From NCBI GenBank assembly GCA_963921305.4, contig CAWUEX030000002.1:2728001-2792000 (forward strand): 64,000 bases of DNA. The letters are read 5' to 3'. Shown here one piece after another: positions 42,709 through 51,092 of this stretch (position 1 is its first letter; every line of letters begins with the position of its first letter). Both the position numbers and the translations under genes were made by a program. Source of the stretch: CAWUEX02 sp963921305. Its GTDB lineage: Bacteria; Pseudomonadota; Alphaproteobacteria; Rhodospirillales; Rhodospirillaceae. The notes beneath the pieces were generated by a model. It was not told where the DNA came from. It saw only the letters and a program-made list of their open reading frames with translations, and ran no database searches.

Positions 42709-42771
42709 GCGGACCGGTTTGCCGTCCGCTAGTCTCGTTTCCGAGACGAATTCATCTAAAAGGGGGAAGCC

Positions 42772-43593
42772 ATGACACTCACACGCCGTACACTCATGGG
42801 AGGGGCCGCCGCAGGTGCCGCGCTCAGCGGTATCGGATCGGGAGACCCGGCACAGGCCGCGCTCGACTTGACTGCACCCGAGAACAAACTCGAGGTCTAC
42901 GCGCGCATGCGCGGTATGGGTGATGGCGAGCTCTCCCTGTGGTGGTGGAAAGCCAACATCTGGGCCAAACCCAACGATGAGGTGGCGATGAAAATCGCGA
43001 TTGCAGAAGGATTGACCTTCCAGCGCCTTACAGCCAACGCGGACGGTAATCTGGAGGACGCGCAGGCCGGACGAGGGACGTTCCGCCATCCAGAAACGGA
43101 GGAGCCTCTCACCGAGTTCGTAAACCCGATGAACGGTCATAAGGGTGAGCCAGACCATATCCGCTCGCTGAATGGCGGGGTTATCGGCCTAAACGGAATC
43201 ATTCGCGAGCGCGACGAGCGGGTGCTGGTGTTCGAGAGCGAAATTAGTTCACCCGAAATCAACAACGGACAAGTTTTCGTGCGGGAAAACTTCGTCGCCA
43301 AATTTCAGGGGCGGGAAGGGCGCGCCGCCACCAGTACGTCCTCATCGCTCACCACCTATGTGTCCCAGGCGGCCGACATTGCCGACGATGGCGCGGCGTT
43401 CCGGCCCTGCAATTTCTTCTATCAAAGCCTGGGCGGGTTCCGGCCGTGGATGGGGATGGATGACGCCACCGGCGCCCTCAGCTGGCAGACATTTGGTCAG
43501 AAGCTTGGCAGCACGGCAGAGAACGCGCCCGAGAATATCCGCGGTTGGGTGGACGCCAATTACCCGGGATTCCTGGACGATCCTGGGATCTGA
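42772..43593 (+). CDS. Tat-exported DUF1838-like protein
   Basis: A 273-residue protein with a textbook Tat signal (TRRTLMGGAAAGAAL) and cleavage near AQA-A. The mature sequence (YARMRGMGDGELSLWWWKAN, then TEFVNPMNG and a Trp-rich C-terminus WVDANYPGF) matches DUF1838, a family found in bacteria and fungi with no known function. It ends the row of exported proteins. Two inverted repeats follow its stop codon. Confidence 0.8.
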   Translation: MTLTRRTLMGGAAAGAALSGIGSGDPAQAALDLTAPENKLEVYARMRGMGDGELSLWWWKANIWAKPNDEVAMKIAIAEGLTFQRLTANADGNLEDAQAGRGTFRHPETEEPLTEFVNPMNGHKGEPDHIRSLNGGVIGLNGIIRERDERVLVFESEISSPEINNGQVFVRENFVAKFQGREGRAATSTSSSLTTYVSQAADIADDGAAFRPCNFFYQSLGGFRPWMGMDDATGALSWQTFGQKLGSTAENAPENIRGWVDANYPGFLDDPGI

Positions 43594-43615
43594 GTTATCG
43601 CGGCCGCAGGTCAGT

Positions 43616-43645
43616 AACATCGTTACACCCAAGCGTAACAATGTT
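43616..43645. repeat. Inverted repeat 22 bp after the DUF1838 stop
   Basis: Arms AACATCGTTAC (43616-43626) and GTAACAATGTT (43635-43645) pair with a single mismatch around an 8-nt loop. No T run follows, so a terminator is possible only if Rho-assisted. Otherwise it is an operator-like site. Confidence 0.45.
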
Positions 43646-43739
43646 GTGCATGGGCTCGTTTGACTCAGAATCAAGTGTCTGAAATCATTAATGAATTCAG
43701 ACCGGGCCCGCAGAAACTCGTGGCGTGCATGGGCTCGTT
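43646..43739. repeat. 15-bp direct repeats flanking a 26-bp palindrome
   Basis: GTGCATGGGCTCGTT is exact at 43646-43660 and 43725-43739. Between them, 43677-43702 is a palindrome with arms GTCTGAAATCATT and AATGAATTCAGAC (two mismatched pairs), AT-rich in a GC-rich genome. The 451-bp gap 43594-44044 otherwise holds only the cold-shock promoter region. Confidence 0.6.
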
Positions 43740-43869
43740 CCTCGATTTTTCCCCAAGAATCCTTTTCTGTCCGGACAGGTCGTGCGGTCTTGTCCTTGCA
43801 TGGCGCCATAGTCCGCGCCGGTACTCACCCGCAAGTCCTTGAAAAAACAGCAAGTCCGAGAGCCCTTCA

Positions 43870-43898
43870 TTGACTTCGCCTAGTCATACGCGTATGTG
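43870..43898 (+). promoter_or_regulatory. Probable promoter of the cold-shock gene
   Basis: TTGACT (43870-43875), a 17-bp spacer and TATGTG (43893-43898). This would give a 5' leader of about 140 bases, as usual for cold-shock mRNAs, which often fold to regulate translation. Confidence 0.5.
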
Positions 43899-44044
43899 TG
43901 AGGGGTGCGCTTGCATTGCTTGAGTTAATTTTCGCGACCAGAAACGTTTGCCTCGCCTAATTCACCCCAGACAGTGTGATCGTAAGACCCGGCCTCGCGC
44001 CCAAAGTGGGACGAGCCAACACGACTACTATTGGAGATACGACT

Positions 44045-44251
44045 ATGCCGACCGGAACCGTTAAGTGGTTCAATGCGACCAAGGGCTACGGGTTCATCGA
44101 ACCCGAAGACGGCTCGAAGGACGCCTTTGTCCATATTTCAGCCGTTGAGCGTGCCGGCCTTTCCGGCCTTCGCGAAGGGCAAAAGGTTACGTACGAACTC
44201 GTACAAGGCCAGAACGGCAAAAGCTCTGCCGAAAACTTGGTCGTCGATTAA
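44045..44251 (+). CDS. cspA: Cold-shock domain protein
   Basis: A 68-residue single cold-shock domain: TGTVKWFNATKGYGFIEPED carries RNP1 (KGYGFI) and DAFVHI is RNP2. Such OB-fold proteins bind single-stranded RNA and melt mRNA structure in the cytoplasm. Start 44045 gives the standard family N-terminus, with TTGGAG upstream. A long leader and a strong terminator flank it, so it is monocistronic. Confidence 0.97.
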   Translation: MPTGTVKWFNATKGYGFIEPEDGSKDAFVHISAVERAGLSGLREGQKVTYELVQGQNGKSSAENLVVD

Positions 44252-44317
44252 TCGGCGGTCTTGCTTGAGGTCTGTACCCGCCCTCGGGTGAGTGCAGACT
44301 TCGCAAAGAGCTTAGAA

Positions 44318-44355
44318 AGTCCGGCTGCTGCCGTCACAGCATGCCGGGCTTTTTG
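44318..44355 (+). terminator. Rho-independent terminator after the cold-shock gene
   Basis: AGTCCGGC pairs with GCCGGGCT (one G-T pair) and TGCTG with CAGCA inside, followed by TTTTT, 66 bp after the stop. Confidence 0.85.
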
Positions 44356-44378
44356 TTTGTGGGATTGAGATTGCGCGC

Positions 44379-46100
44379 TTAAGCGTCGGGATCGACCAGC
44401 ACGTCGATCAGGGTCGGACGACCGCGCGCGATAGACGCCATCGCTTGTGCGAACGCCGCGGGCAGTTCTTCCGGCAGCGCGACGGGACCCACCGCAGCCC
44501 AGCCCTGCGCCTTGGCCAACCCGCACAGATCGGGCGGAGGATCATCCAACCTCTGTCCCACCCACTTGTTCTCACGCGGGCGCCCGCGTGCTAGCGCCAC
44601 GCGGTCCTGATGCCGTTCGTCGTTCATGAACGACCGGTTGTTGTTGATGACCGCCAGCAGGGGCAGGCCCCGCTGCGCTGCGGTCCACAATGCCGCCATG
44701 CCAGAGAGCAAATCGCCGTCGCCTGTGGCGCACACCACCAAGCGATCCGGGTCGGTCTCCTGCATCGCAAGAGCCGCGCCAATTGCTATCGCAGGCCCGC
44801 AGCCGATGACCCCGCCGGCATCGGCGCCCAGATAGTCGAGCGGGTGATTGAACGGCGAAGCCTCGACCGGCCAGCCGAAGGGCAGGCAAGGAAAACACAC
44901 CTTACGGTCGGCCAGGGCTGTCATCGTCGCATCGGCGAGATGGCGCATGGAGATCGTTTTGCTGTCCGGCAGATCGACATGCCCCGCCTTGGCCGTCAAC
45001 TCAACCGCGGTGGCTTCTGCACCCAGTTCCCGCAGCAGTGCCTTGGTCGTCGTGTCCGGATCGGCCAGCAGCATGATGTCGGCGCGGGGCAGCGGCAGGT
45101 AATCCATCACCGCGCCGGTATGCGCATAGCGGTCGAGCGAGGCGTGGATGACGGTCAGGGAGTCGTCCTCCGCCCGGCCCACGGTTTCCAATGCGGTCTG
45201 CAGATCGACCCAATCCAGGCTCAGCACCACGTCCGCGTTTGACAACGCTTCTAGATCATCCTTGGTGTGAAACAGGCCCAGCATTTTCACATGCCGCGGG
45301 TGTACCGCCGGGAAGGCCGCTCCTTGTTTGAGGGCTGTGTAGACCTGCGCCTCCACCACATCGGCAAGCTGTACCCGCCGGGCCCAGTCGGCTTCATCGC
45401 GGGACACGCGGCCCGCCAGGATCACCGGTGCCTTGGCCTGCCGCAGCGCTGCTGCAGCCTGGGCCAAGGCGTCCGGGTCCGGACCCGGGGGCGGCGCCAC
45501 CGGAAAGAGTTTAGGGTCGGGCAGAGGCGGCGGAGCGTCCAGTTCCTGCTCTTGCAGGGCGGCGTCCAGACACACATAGGTCGGTCCCATCGGCGCTGTG
45601 GCCGCCATACGTGCTGTACGCAAGACCGACTCTGCAATGGCTTCGGCAGACGCCGGTTGGTCGTCCCACTTCAGATAATCGCGCACCATCGCGGCCTGAT
45701 CCGCGGCGGTATGAATCCAGTCGATCCACGGGCGGCGTTTGGCCGCATCCACCGGCCCGGTCGCGCCCATAATCACCACCGGCATGCGGTCGGCAAAGGC
45801 GTCGAAGATGTTGATCGCCGCGTGCATCACCCCGATGTTGGCATGCAGGGCCACGGCCATAGGTTTTCCCGTGACGCGGGCGTAGCCGTGGGCAATCGCG
45901 ACGGCGGCTTGCTCGGTCAAGCACAGCACCATCTCGGGATCGCGGTTGCCCAGGTAGTTGACGAGGGAGTCGTGCAGACCGCGGAAGCTCGCACCAGGCA
46001 CCAGGCTGATGTATTTGAGACCGGACCGCCGCAGCATTTCCGCCGCCACGTCGCTGGCCCACCCCAAGGTGGGAGACTGCGGCGGAACGAAGTCGGTCAT
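44379..46100 (-). CDS. Thiamine diphosphate-dependent decarboxylase/synthase-like enzyme
   Basis: A 573-residue enzyme of the acetolactate synthase/benzoylformate decarboxylase group. The catalytic Glu is in LCLTEQAAVAIAHGYARVTG, the central domain follows, and the ThDP-Mg motif is GDGDLLSGMAALWTAAQRGL to INNN. The family acts on 2-keto acids; the exact substrate is not clear. It overlaps pyrE by 4 bp (ATGA) and so is translated with it, an unusual pairing. The N-terminal half is well conserved, so it looks functional. Confidence 0.9.
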   Translation of the reverse strand: MTDFVPPQSPTLGWASDVAAEMLRRSGLKYISLVPGASFRGLHDSLVNYLGNRDPEMVLCLTEQAAVAIAHGYARVTGKPMAVALHANIGVMHAAINIFDAFADRMPVVIMGATGPVDAAKRRPWIDWIHTAADQAAMVRDYLKWDDQPASAEAIAESVLRTARMAATAPMGPTYVCLDAALQEQELDAPPPLPDPKLFPVAPPPGPDPDALAQAAAALRQAKAPVILAGRVSRDEADWARRVQLADVVEAQVYTALKQGAAFPAVHPRHVKMLGLFHTKDDLEALSNADVVLSLDWVDLQTALETVGRAEDDSLTVIHASLDRYAHTGAVMDYLPLPRADIMLLADPDTTTKALLRELGAEATAVELTAKAGHVDLPDSKTISMRHLADATMTALADRKVCFPCLPFGWPVEASPFNHPLDYLGADAGGVIGCGPAIAIGAALAMQETDPDRLVVCATGDGDLLSGMAALWTAAQRGLPLLAVINNNRSFMNDERHQDRVALARGRPRENKWVGQRLDDPPPDLCGLAKAQGWAAVGPVALPEELPAAFAQAMASIARGRPTLIDVLVDPDA

Positions 46101-46822
46101 GCAGCGCCCCGGCCGCCGTGCGCTTCCGACCAGCCAATCGGGTCATCCAGGAAGGCGCGGACACCGGCGATTTTGTCGGCGTCGAAGTAGTTCCCTTCTT
46201 CCGCAGCGGCCAGCACGTCGGCCCAGGTGCACAGGTAGTGCAAAGTGACGTCTTCTTTTTGCAGGCTGTCGAGCGCGCCGGGGAAGGCTCCGTAAAAGAA
46301 CACGACGAAGGTGTGGTTACACTCCGCGCCCGCATCCCGCAGCGCTTGGACGAAGGTCAGTTTGCTGCCCCCGTCCGTCGCAAGGTCTTCCACCAGCAAC
46401 ACCTTTGACCCTTCGGGCAGATCGCCCTCGATCTGGGCCATGCGGCCAAAGCCCTTCGGCTTCTTGCGCACGTACTGCATCGGTAGCATCAGGGCGTCGG
46501 AGATCCACGCGGCATAGGGAATGCCCGCCGTCTCGCCTCCGGCAACACAATCCAGATTCTCAAACCCCACGCTCTGCTCGATCTCTTCGCGGGCCAGCGA
46601 CGTGATCGTCCGCCGGGCCCGGGGAAAGGAAATCAGCCAGCGGCAGTCGATATACACCGGGCTCGCCCACCCAGCCGTCAGCGTATAGGGCTCCTCAGGG
46701 CGGAAATTGACGGCCTTGGTTTCCAGGAGAATACGGGCAATCGTGCGGGCGGCGGACTGCTGGCGCGGGCTTCGGTCTGGCGCGGCGGCGCCAGAGACAG
46801 ATCCAGGGGCAGGGGATGTCAT
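46097..46822 (-). CDS. pyrE: Orotate phosphoribosyltransferase-like protein
   Basis: A 241-residue protein. The PRPP-binding motif is VLLVEDLATDGGSK and substrate-binding features are AGWASPVYIDCR, GGETAGIPYA and the Lys-rich YVRKKPKGFG. OPRTase makes OMP from orotate and PRPP in pyrimidine synthesis. The length is a little above the usual 210-230 residues because of a Pro/Ser-rich N-terminus. The Shine-Dalgarno is weak. Coupling to a ThDP decarboxylase rather than other pyr genes is unusual and leaves room for a paralogous role. Confidence 0.85.
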   Translation of the reverse strand: MTSPAPGSVSGAAAPDRSPRQQSAARTIARILLETKAVNFRPEEPYTLTAGWASPVYIDCRWLISFPRARRTITSLAREEIEQSVGFENLDCVAGGETAGIPYAAWISDALMLPMQYVRKKPKGFGRMAQIEGDLPEGSKVLLVEDLATDGGSKLTFVQALRDAGAECNHTFVVFFYGAFPGALDSLQKEDVTLHYLCTWADVLAAAEEGNYFDADKIAGVRAFLDDPIGWSEAHGGRGAA

Positions 46823-46931
46823 TTCGGTGAAAGTCTTTCGGCTGGCTTTACGAACAGATGATCCCCCTGTTTACTGAGTTACTCGCTAACCCTCAACGCC
46901 TTGTGCCGGGTCCTTTTCCACAGCCGCTGCC

Positions 46932-47936
46932 ATGACCGATTCCGAAGAGACTTCTGCGACTGTTTGGGCTCTGACCGACGACCGCCCGGGCAATAACGTC
47001 CAGGTGCTCGGGGTCGCCGAAGCCATGAACTGGCCGACAGTCAAGAAAGCGATTCGCTATACCGGCTTGGCCCGCCTGCCCAACATCATCCGCCGCGCCA
47101 CCCTGGCCGGGGTGACCGGCGCCAGCCGGGCCGCGTTGCAGCCGCCTTGGCCCGATGTCGTCATCGCTGCCGGGCGACGTTCAGCTCCTGTCGCCCGGTG
47201 GATAAAACGCCAGTCCGGCGGGCAGACCAAACTGGTGCAGATTATGTTTCCCGGCCGCACCGGCGCCAAGGACTTTGACCTCATTGCCCTGCCGGATCAC
47301 GACGCCAAACCGCACATTGCCGAGTGGCCGAACGTCATCACCATAACCGGCGCCCCCAGCCTCATCACCGGTGATCTCTTGGCCGGGCAGGCCGAGCACT
47401 GGCAGGGCAGGTTCGATGCTCTACCGCGTCCGTTCATCGCTGTGGTTGTCGGTGGCGCGACCCGGCGCAGACCGTTCTCCCGCGACCAGGCGTTCGACTT
47501 AGGGACGAAAGTCGCCAAGCTCGCGCGCGACGCCGGCGGCAGCGTGCTCCTCACCACATCGCGGCGCACCGGGCGCGAGGCCGAGCGTGCGCTTATGCAA
47601 GTCATTCCTGAACCGCGTGAGGTGTTTACCTGGGGGCAGGACAGCGAAAATCCCTACACCGGATTTCTCGCCCTGGCTGACGCCATCGTCGTCACCGGAG
47701 ACTCCGTGACCATGTGCGCCGAAGCCTGCGCCACCGAAACACCCGTTTACATCTACGCCCCGCCCGGCAGCGTCACCGCCAAACATGCGCGGCTGCACCA
47801 GAGCTTGTTTGATCTCGACGTCGCCCGGCCCCTGCCGGAGACCCTTGAGCACTGGACCCATCCGGCGTTGCGCCCCGCGGAAGAAATCGCCGAGGCCATC
47901 TTCCGCCTGGTCGCGGCATCGTCCCAAACCGGTTAG
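46932..47936 (+). CDS. ELM1-like protein (DUF1022, mitochondrial-fission ELM1 family)
   Basis: A 334-residue protein of the ELM1 group: WALTDDRPGNNVQVLGVAEA at the start, then PPWPDVVIAAGRRSAPVARW, the glycosyltransferase-like VGGATRRRPF and VTGDSVTMCAEA with TETPVYIY. The fold resembles GT-B transferases. In plants ELM1 acts in mitochondrial fission; the bacterial role is unknown, perhaps envelope glycan related. It is divergent from pyrE and 9 bp upstream of the next gene. Confidence 0.88.
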   Translation: MTDSEETSATVWALTDDRPGNNVQVLGVAEAMNWPTVKKAIRYTGLARLPNIIRRATLAGVTGASRAALQPPWPDVVIAAGRRSAPVARWIKRQSGGQTKLVQIMFPGRTGAKDFDLIALPDHDAKPHIAEWPNVITITGAPSLITGDLLAGQAEHWQGRFDALPRPFIAVVVGGATRRRPFSRDQAFDLGTKVAKLARDAGGSVLLTTSRRTGREAERALMQVIPEPREVFTWGQDSENPYTGFLALADAIVVTGDSVTMCAEACATETPVYIYAPPGSVTAKHARLHQSLFDLDVARPLPETLEHWTHPALRPAEEIAEAIFRLVAASSQTG

Positions 47937-47945
47937 TCTGCGCCC

Positions 47946-48725
47946 ATGCCAAGGTTTTCCGCCAACGTCTCTCACCTGTTCACTGAAGTGCCGTTTCTTG
48001 ACCGCTTCGCTGCGGCGGCGGCCTGTGGCTTCAAAGGCGTTGAATGCCTGTTCCCCTATGCGGAGCCTGCCGAGGCCGTTGGTGATAAAGTGGCTATGTC
48101 CGGGGTGAAGATGACTTTGTTCAACGCGCCGCCCGGCAACTATGCCGAGGGCGAGCGTGGTTTGGCGGCCCTGCCGGGGCGCCAGAAAGACTTTCTCGAG
48201 TCCTTCGAGGTCGCGCTGAACTATGCCGAGCTGCTCGATTGTCCCCGCATTCACGTCCTTGCGGGCAAAGTGTCCGACGAGCACTGGGACGAAGCCCTTG
48301 AGGTGTTCTTCACCAACCTCGATGTGGCCGCTGAGATGGCCCGTGACGTTGATGTCACCGTTCTGATCGAGCCAATCGTCATGGACGGTTACTTTCTCAC
48401 CCGGCCCGACGATGCGGTGCAGGCGGTGGAGAACGTCGACGCAAAGAACCTCAAGATTCTTTACGACATCTACCAGGCGCAACTTATCCAGGGCGGCATT
48501 ACCGATTTCCTCGACTCTCACCTGGATAAGATCGGGCACATACAGATCGCCAACGTGCCGGGCCGTCACGAACCCGACCGCTCGGGCGAGCTGAACTGGC
48601 CTTACATCTTCGATCTGCTCGACGCTCACGGTTACACGGGCTGGGTCGGTGCGGAATATAATCCGCGAGCGGGTACCCACGCCGGACTTGGCTGGGCGAA
48701 GGATTGGGGAATCAGCGCCCCTTAG
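47946..48725 (+). CDS. hyi: Hydroxypyruvate isomerase-family protein
   Basis: A 259-residue TIM-barrel protein. The opening PRFSANVSHLFTEVPFLDRF and GFKGVECLFPY, RIHVLAGK, and the metal-binding Glu (LIEPI), Asp (LYDIYQAQ) and His (HIQIANVPGRHEP) positions match Hyi. The family interconverts hydroxypyruvate and tartronate semialdehyde, or in related enzymes oxo-tetronates. It forms a probable operon with the ELM1-like gene and overlaps the next, convergent gene by 4 bp. Confidence 0.88.
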   Translation: MPRFSANVSHLFTEVPFLDRFAAAAACGFKGVECLFPYAEPAEAVGDKVAMSGVKMTLFNAPPGNYAEGERGLAALPGRQKDFLESFEVALNYAELLDCPRIHVLAGKVSDEHWDEALEVFFTNLDVAAEMARDVDVTVLIEPIVMDGYFLTRPDDAVQAVENVDAKNLKILYDIYQAQLIQGGITDFLDSHLDKIGHIQIANVPGRHEPDRSGELNWPYIFDLLDAHGYTGWVGAEYNPRAGTHAGLGWAKDWGISAP

Positions 48726-50245
48726 TCGTCTTCAACGTCCAGGTTGTGGAAGGGCACCACGTCCGCGATGACATCATAGTAGGTCACACGTTTCCCCACG
48801 GCGTCGAAGGCCGGGCTCTGCCACATCAGAATCCCCGGGGGATTCTCACGTTCGTAAGCCAACACTTCCCCGACGAGACGGCGGCGGTCCTCTGGCGTCA
48901 CCGCGCCTTCCGCCCGCTCGATCAGCGGCATGGCGGCCTCATCGCAGTAGTAGGCCGGCGTCCAGTGGCATGACCGGGTGCGGTAGCCATGCATGGGATC
49001 AAACCCGCTGGTGACCATCGAGAAGGCCGAAAACGGGTCGGGCCAGCCTGTTTGGTACATGTATTCAAGGTACTTGCCGAAGGTGGTGCGCTGCAGTTCC
49101 ATCGTCACGCCGACACGGGCGAGATCGGCGGCGATCTGCTGCATCGCCTGATCGTCGTTCGACGCCCCGCCGACCATGAGGGTGACGATCTTAAAGCCGT
49201 CGCCGTACCCCGCTTGGTTCAGCAGGGCTTGTGCCCGGGCCGGATCGTAGGGGTAGGCGTCTAAATCTGGGTTGAAGCCGAAGGCCTGGGGGTGGGCGAT
49301 CTGCGACGCCGGTGCGACGGCCCCACCGAACATCACTTCGCTGATGAGTGCCTTATTGACCGCGTAGTTCAGTGCTCGCCGGACCTGAACATCTGCCAGC
49401 GGCGAGGGCTTGGTGGTGACGAACTGGATATAGGCGACCGACGGGTTGGAATAGGTCACCAATCGCCCGCCACCAGCCTCCACAACCGCAGAATCTTCCG
49501 CTGCGACGTTGAAGGCCACATCGAGAGATCCGGCCAGCAGTCCCTGAAGACGCGCGGCCTGGTCAGCCACCTGAACCAGGGTGACGGAGTCCAGTTTCGG
49601 TTGCCGCCAGGACGTCGCGTTGGCCTCCAGGGCGATCCGCCCGTCGCCCCAATCCCGCACGGTGAAGGGGCCGGACCCAACCGGGTTCAGGGCAAACTCC
49701 GCCGCGCCTTGCTCGGCAAACGCTTGTGGCGGTGGTACGCGCAGGAAATCCAGATGCACCGGCAGAATCGCGTTGGGCTGGCCGGTGGTGAATTCCACCG
49801 TCAGTGCGTCCCGTGCACGGGCACTGGTGACACCAACGCGGGTCAGGTGCGTGCCGATGGTCTCACTGCGGCCTTCGTCCGACAACAGGAAGCCCACTGC
49901 CGCCACCACAGCGTCCGCATTGAAAACTTCGCCATTCGAAAAGGTAACGTCATCGCGCAACCGGAACACCCAGGTGGTCGGATTTTCCATTTCCCAAGAG
50001 GTGGCGAGGGCCGGACCGGCCTCACCGGTCGGTCCAATGCGCGTCAGGGTGTCGAAGATCGCCTGCAACGGCAGAGTGCCCGGCAGACTCACGTTCTGAT
50101 GCGGGTTGCCGCGTGTGGCCGGCAGCAACTGTATGCCCAGGGTCAGGTCTTTTGCCGCCGGAGCGCCGGCGGACCCAACACACAGTCCAATCGTAAAAAC
50201 CAAGGCTCGGGAAGATGCGGACAGACGTCTGGAGATCGTTTTCAT
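48722..50245 (-). CDS. ABC transporter substrate-binding protein, family 5
   Basis: A 507-residue periplasmic binding protein with a signal peptide (cleavage near APA-A). TRIGPTGEAGPALATSWE, FRLRDDVTFSNGEVFNADAV and VRRALNYAVNKAL are family 5 features. It is a close paralogue of the protein at 33.9 kb. As with that one, no transporter membrane subunits are present. It is convergent and slightly overlapping with the Hyi-like gene, so antisense interference is possible. Confidence 0.92.
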   Translation of the reverse strand: MKTISRRLSASSRALVFTIGLCVGSAGAPAAKDLTLGIQLLPATRGNPHQNVSLPGTLPLQAIFDTLTRIGPTGEAGPALATSWEMENPTTWVFRLRDDVTFSNGEVFNADAVVAAVGFLLSDEGRSETIGTHLTRVGVTSARARDALTVEFTTGQPNAILPVHLDFLRVPPPQAFAEQGAAEFALNPVGSGPFTVRDWGDGRIALEANATSWRQPKLDSVTLVQVADQAARLQGLLAGSLDVAFNVAAEDSAVVEAGGGRLVTYSNPSVAYIQFVTTKPSPLADVQVRRALNYAVNKALISEVMFGGAVAPASQIAHPQAFGFNPDLDAYPYDPARAQALLNQAGYGDGFKIVTLMVGGASNDDQAMQQIAADLARVGVTMELQRTTFGKYLEYMYQTGWPDPFSAFSMVTSGFDPMHGYRTRSCHWTPAYYCDEAAMPLIERAEGAVTPEDRRRLVGEVLAYERENPPGILMWQSPAFDAVGKRVTYYDVIADVVPFHNLDVEDD

Positions 50246-50408
50246 GCCTTAGACATAGCAGACCCGGCCATCTTCCAGAACGGCAACCCTAAAGGGCGGT
50301 TCAGTATGCGACTGCCCCAGCTGAACAACACGTGAGGGCGGTGACACATAAAACCTGCGGACGCTACACTGCGCCTCAAAGTGAAGTTGATAACCAGGAG
50401 ACGCAGAC

Positions 50409-51041
50409 ATGATCACCTTACTGGGCAAGGCCAACTCGCGGGCTTCCCGCAACGTCTGGGCGCTAGAGGAAACGGGCGTGGACTATGTCCACGATCCTGT
50501 GGACTACCGCAACGGCGGCGCCAAAACAGAGGATTTCATGGCCATCAACCCCGGTGCCAAGATTCCGGCGCTCAGGGATGGCGATGTCGCCATGTTCGAA
50601 AGCCTGGCGATGAACATCTACATCGCTCAGACCTACGGCAAGGGCGGGCTGTGGCCCGACGACGCGGCCGGCCAGGCGCTCTGCCTGCAGTGGACCCTGT
50701 TTGCGGGTACGGAACTCGAACCGCCCAGCGTGGCACGTCTGGTCGAGTATATCTTTAAGCCCGCGGATCAGCGCGATCACGCCGTGTTGGACCGCGAGGC
50801 GGAACGCACCAAAGGCCCGTTGAACGCTCTTGAGGCGACACTCTCGCAGCGCAAGTACCTGGCGGGCGACTCATTCACGGTCGCCGATCTCAATGTTGCC
50901 GGTGTTGCGGATTATCTTGTCCGCACCGACTTCGATCTCTCACCCTGGCCAAAGACCAAAGCCTGGCTTGAGCGCTGCCTGGCGCGTGACGCCAATCAGA
51001 GAACCAATGACATCAAGGCCAAGGAAGCTGCGGCGGCCTAG
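50409..51041 (+). CDS. Glutathione S-transferase
   Basis: A 210-residue cytosolic GST. The thioredoxin-like N-domain has ANSRASRNVWALEETG, AINPGAKIPAL with the cis-Pro and FESLAMNIYIAQ with the glutathione-gamma-Glu-binding ES pair. The C-domain has KYLAGDSFTVADLNVAG, the usual N-capping box. Family members conjugate or reduce electrophiles. It is the first of two tandem paralogues, 51 bp apart. Confidence 0.92.
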   Translation: MITLLGKANSRASRNVWALEETGVDYVHDPVDYRNGGAKTEDFMAINPGAKIPALRDGDVAMFESLAMNIYIAQTYGKGGLWPDDAAGQALCLQWTLFAGTELEPPSVARLVEYIFKPADQRDHAVLDREAERTKGPLNALEATLSQRKYLAGDSFTVADLNVAGVADYLVRTDFDLSPWPKTKAWLERCLARDANQRTNDIKAKEAAAA

Positions 51042-51092
51042 TCCGGTCTTCTTATTCATTTACGCCAAGTCACTGCCATCTAGAGGCTCATC

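Noticed and set aside
42709..42729. Hairpin GCGGAC/GTCCGC right after the flavodoxin-like gene as a terminator
   Set aside because: No T run follows, and the next gene is co-oriented within 64 bp.
43660..43842. Short open frames on both strands in the gap before cspA
   Set aside because: No ribosome site, no recognisable domain, and they cross repeats.
47499..48680. Minus-strand open frame opposite the ELM1-like and Hyi-like genes
   Set aside because: It spans the junction of two well-supported plus-strand genes and has no domain.
49292..50335. Plus-strand open frame opposite the third family 5 binding protein
   Set aside because: Composition and lack of domains mark it as an antisense shadow.
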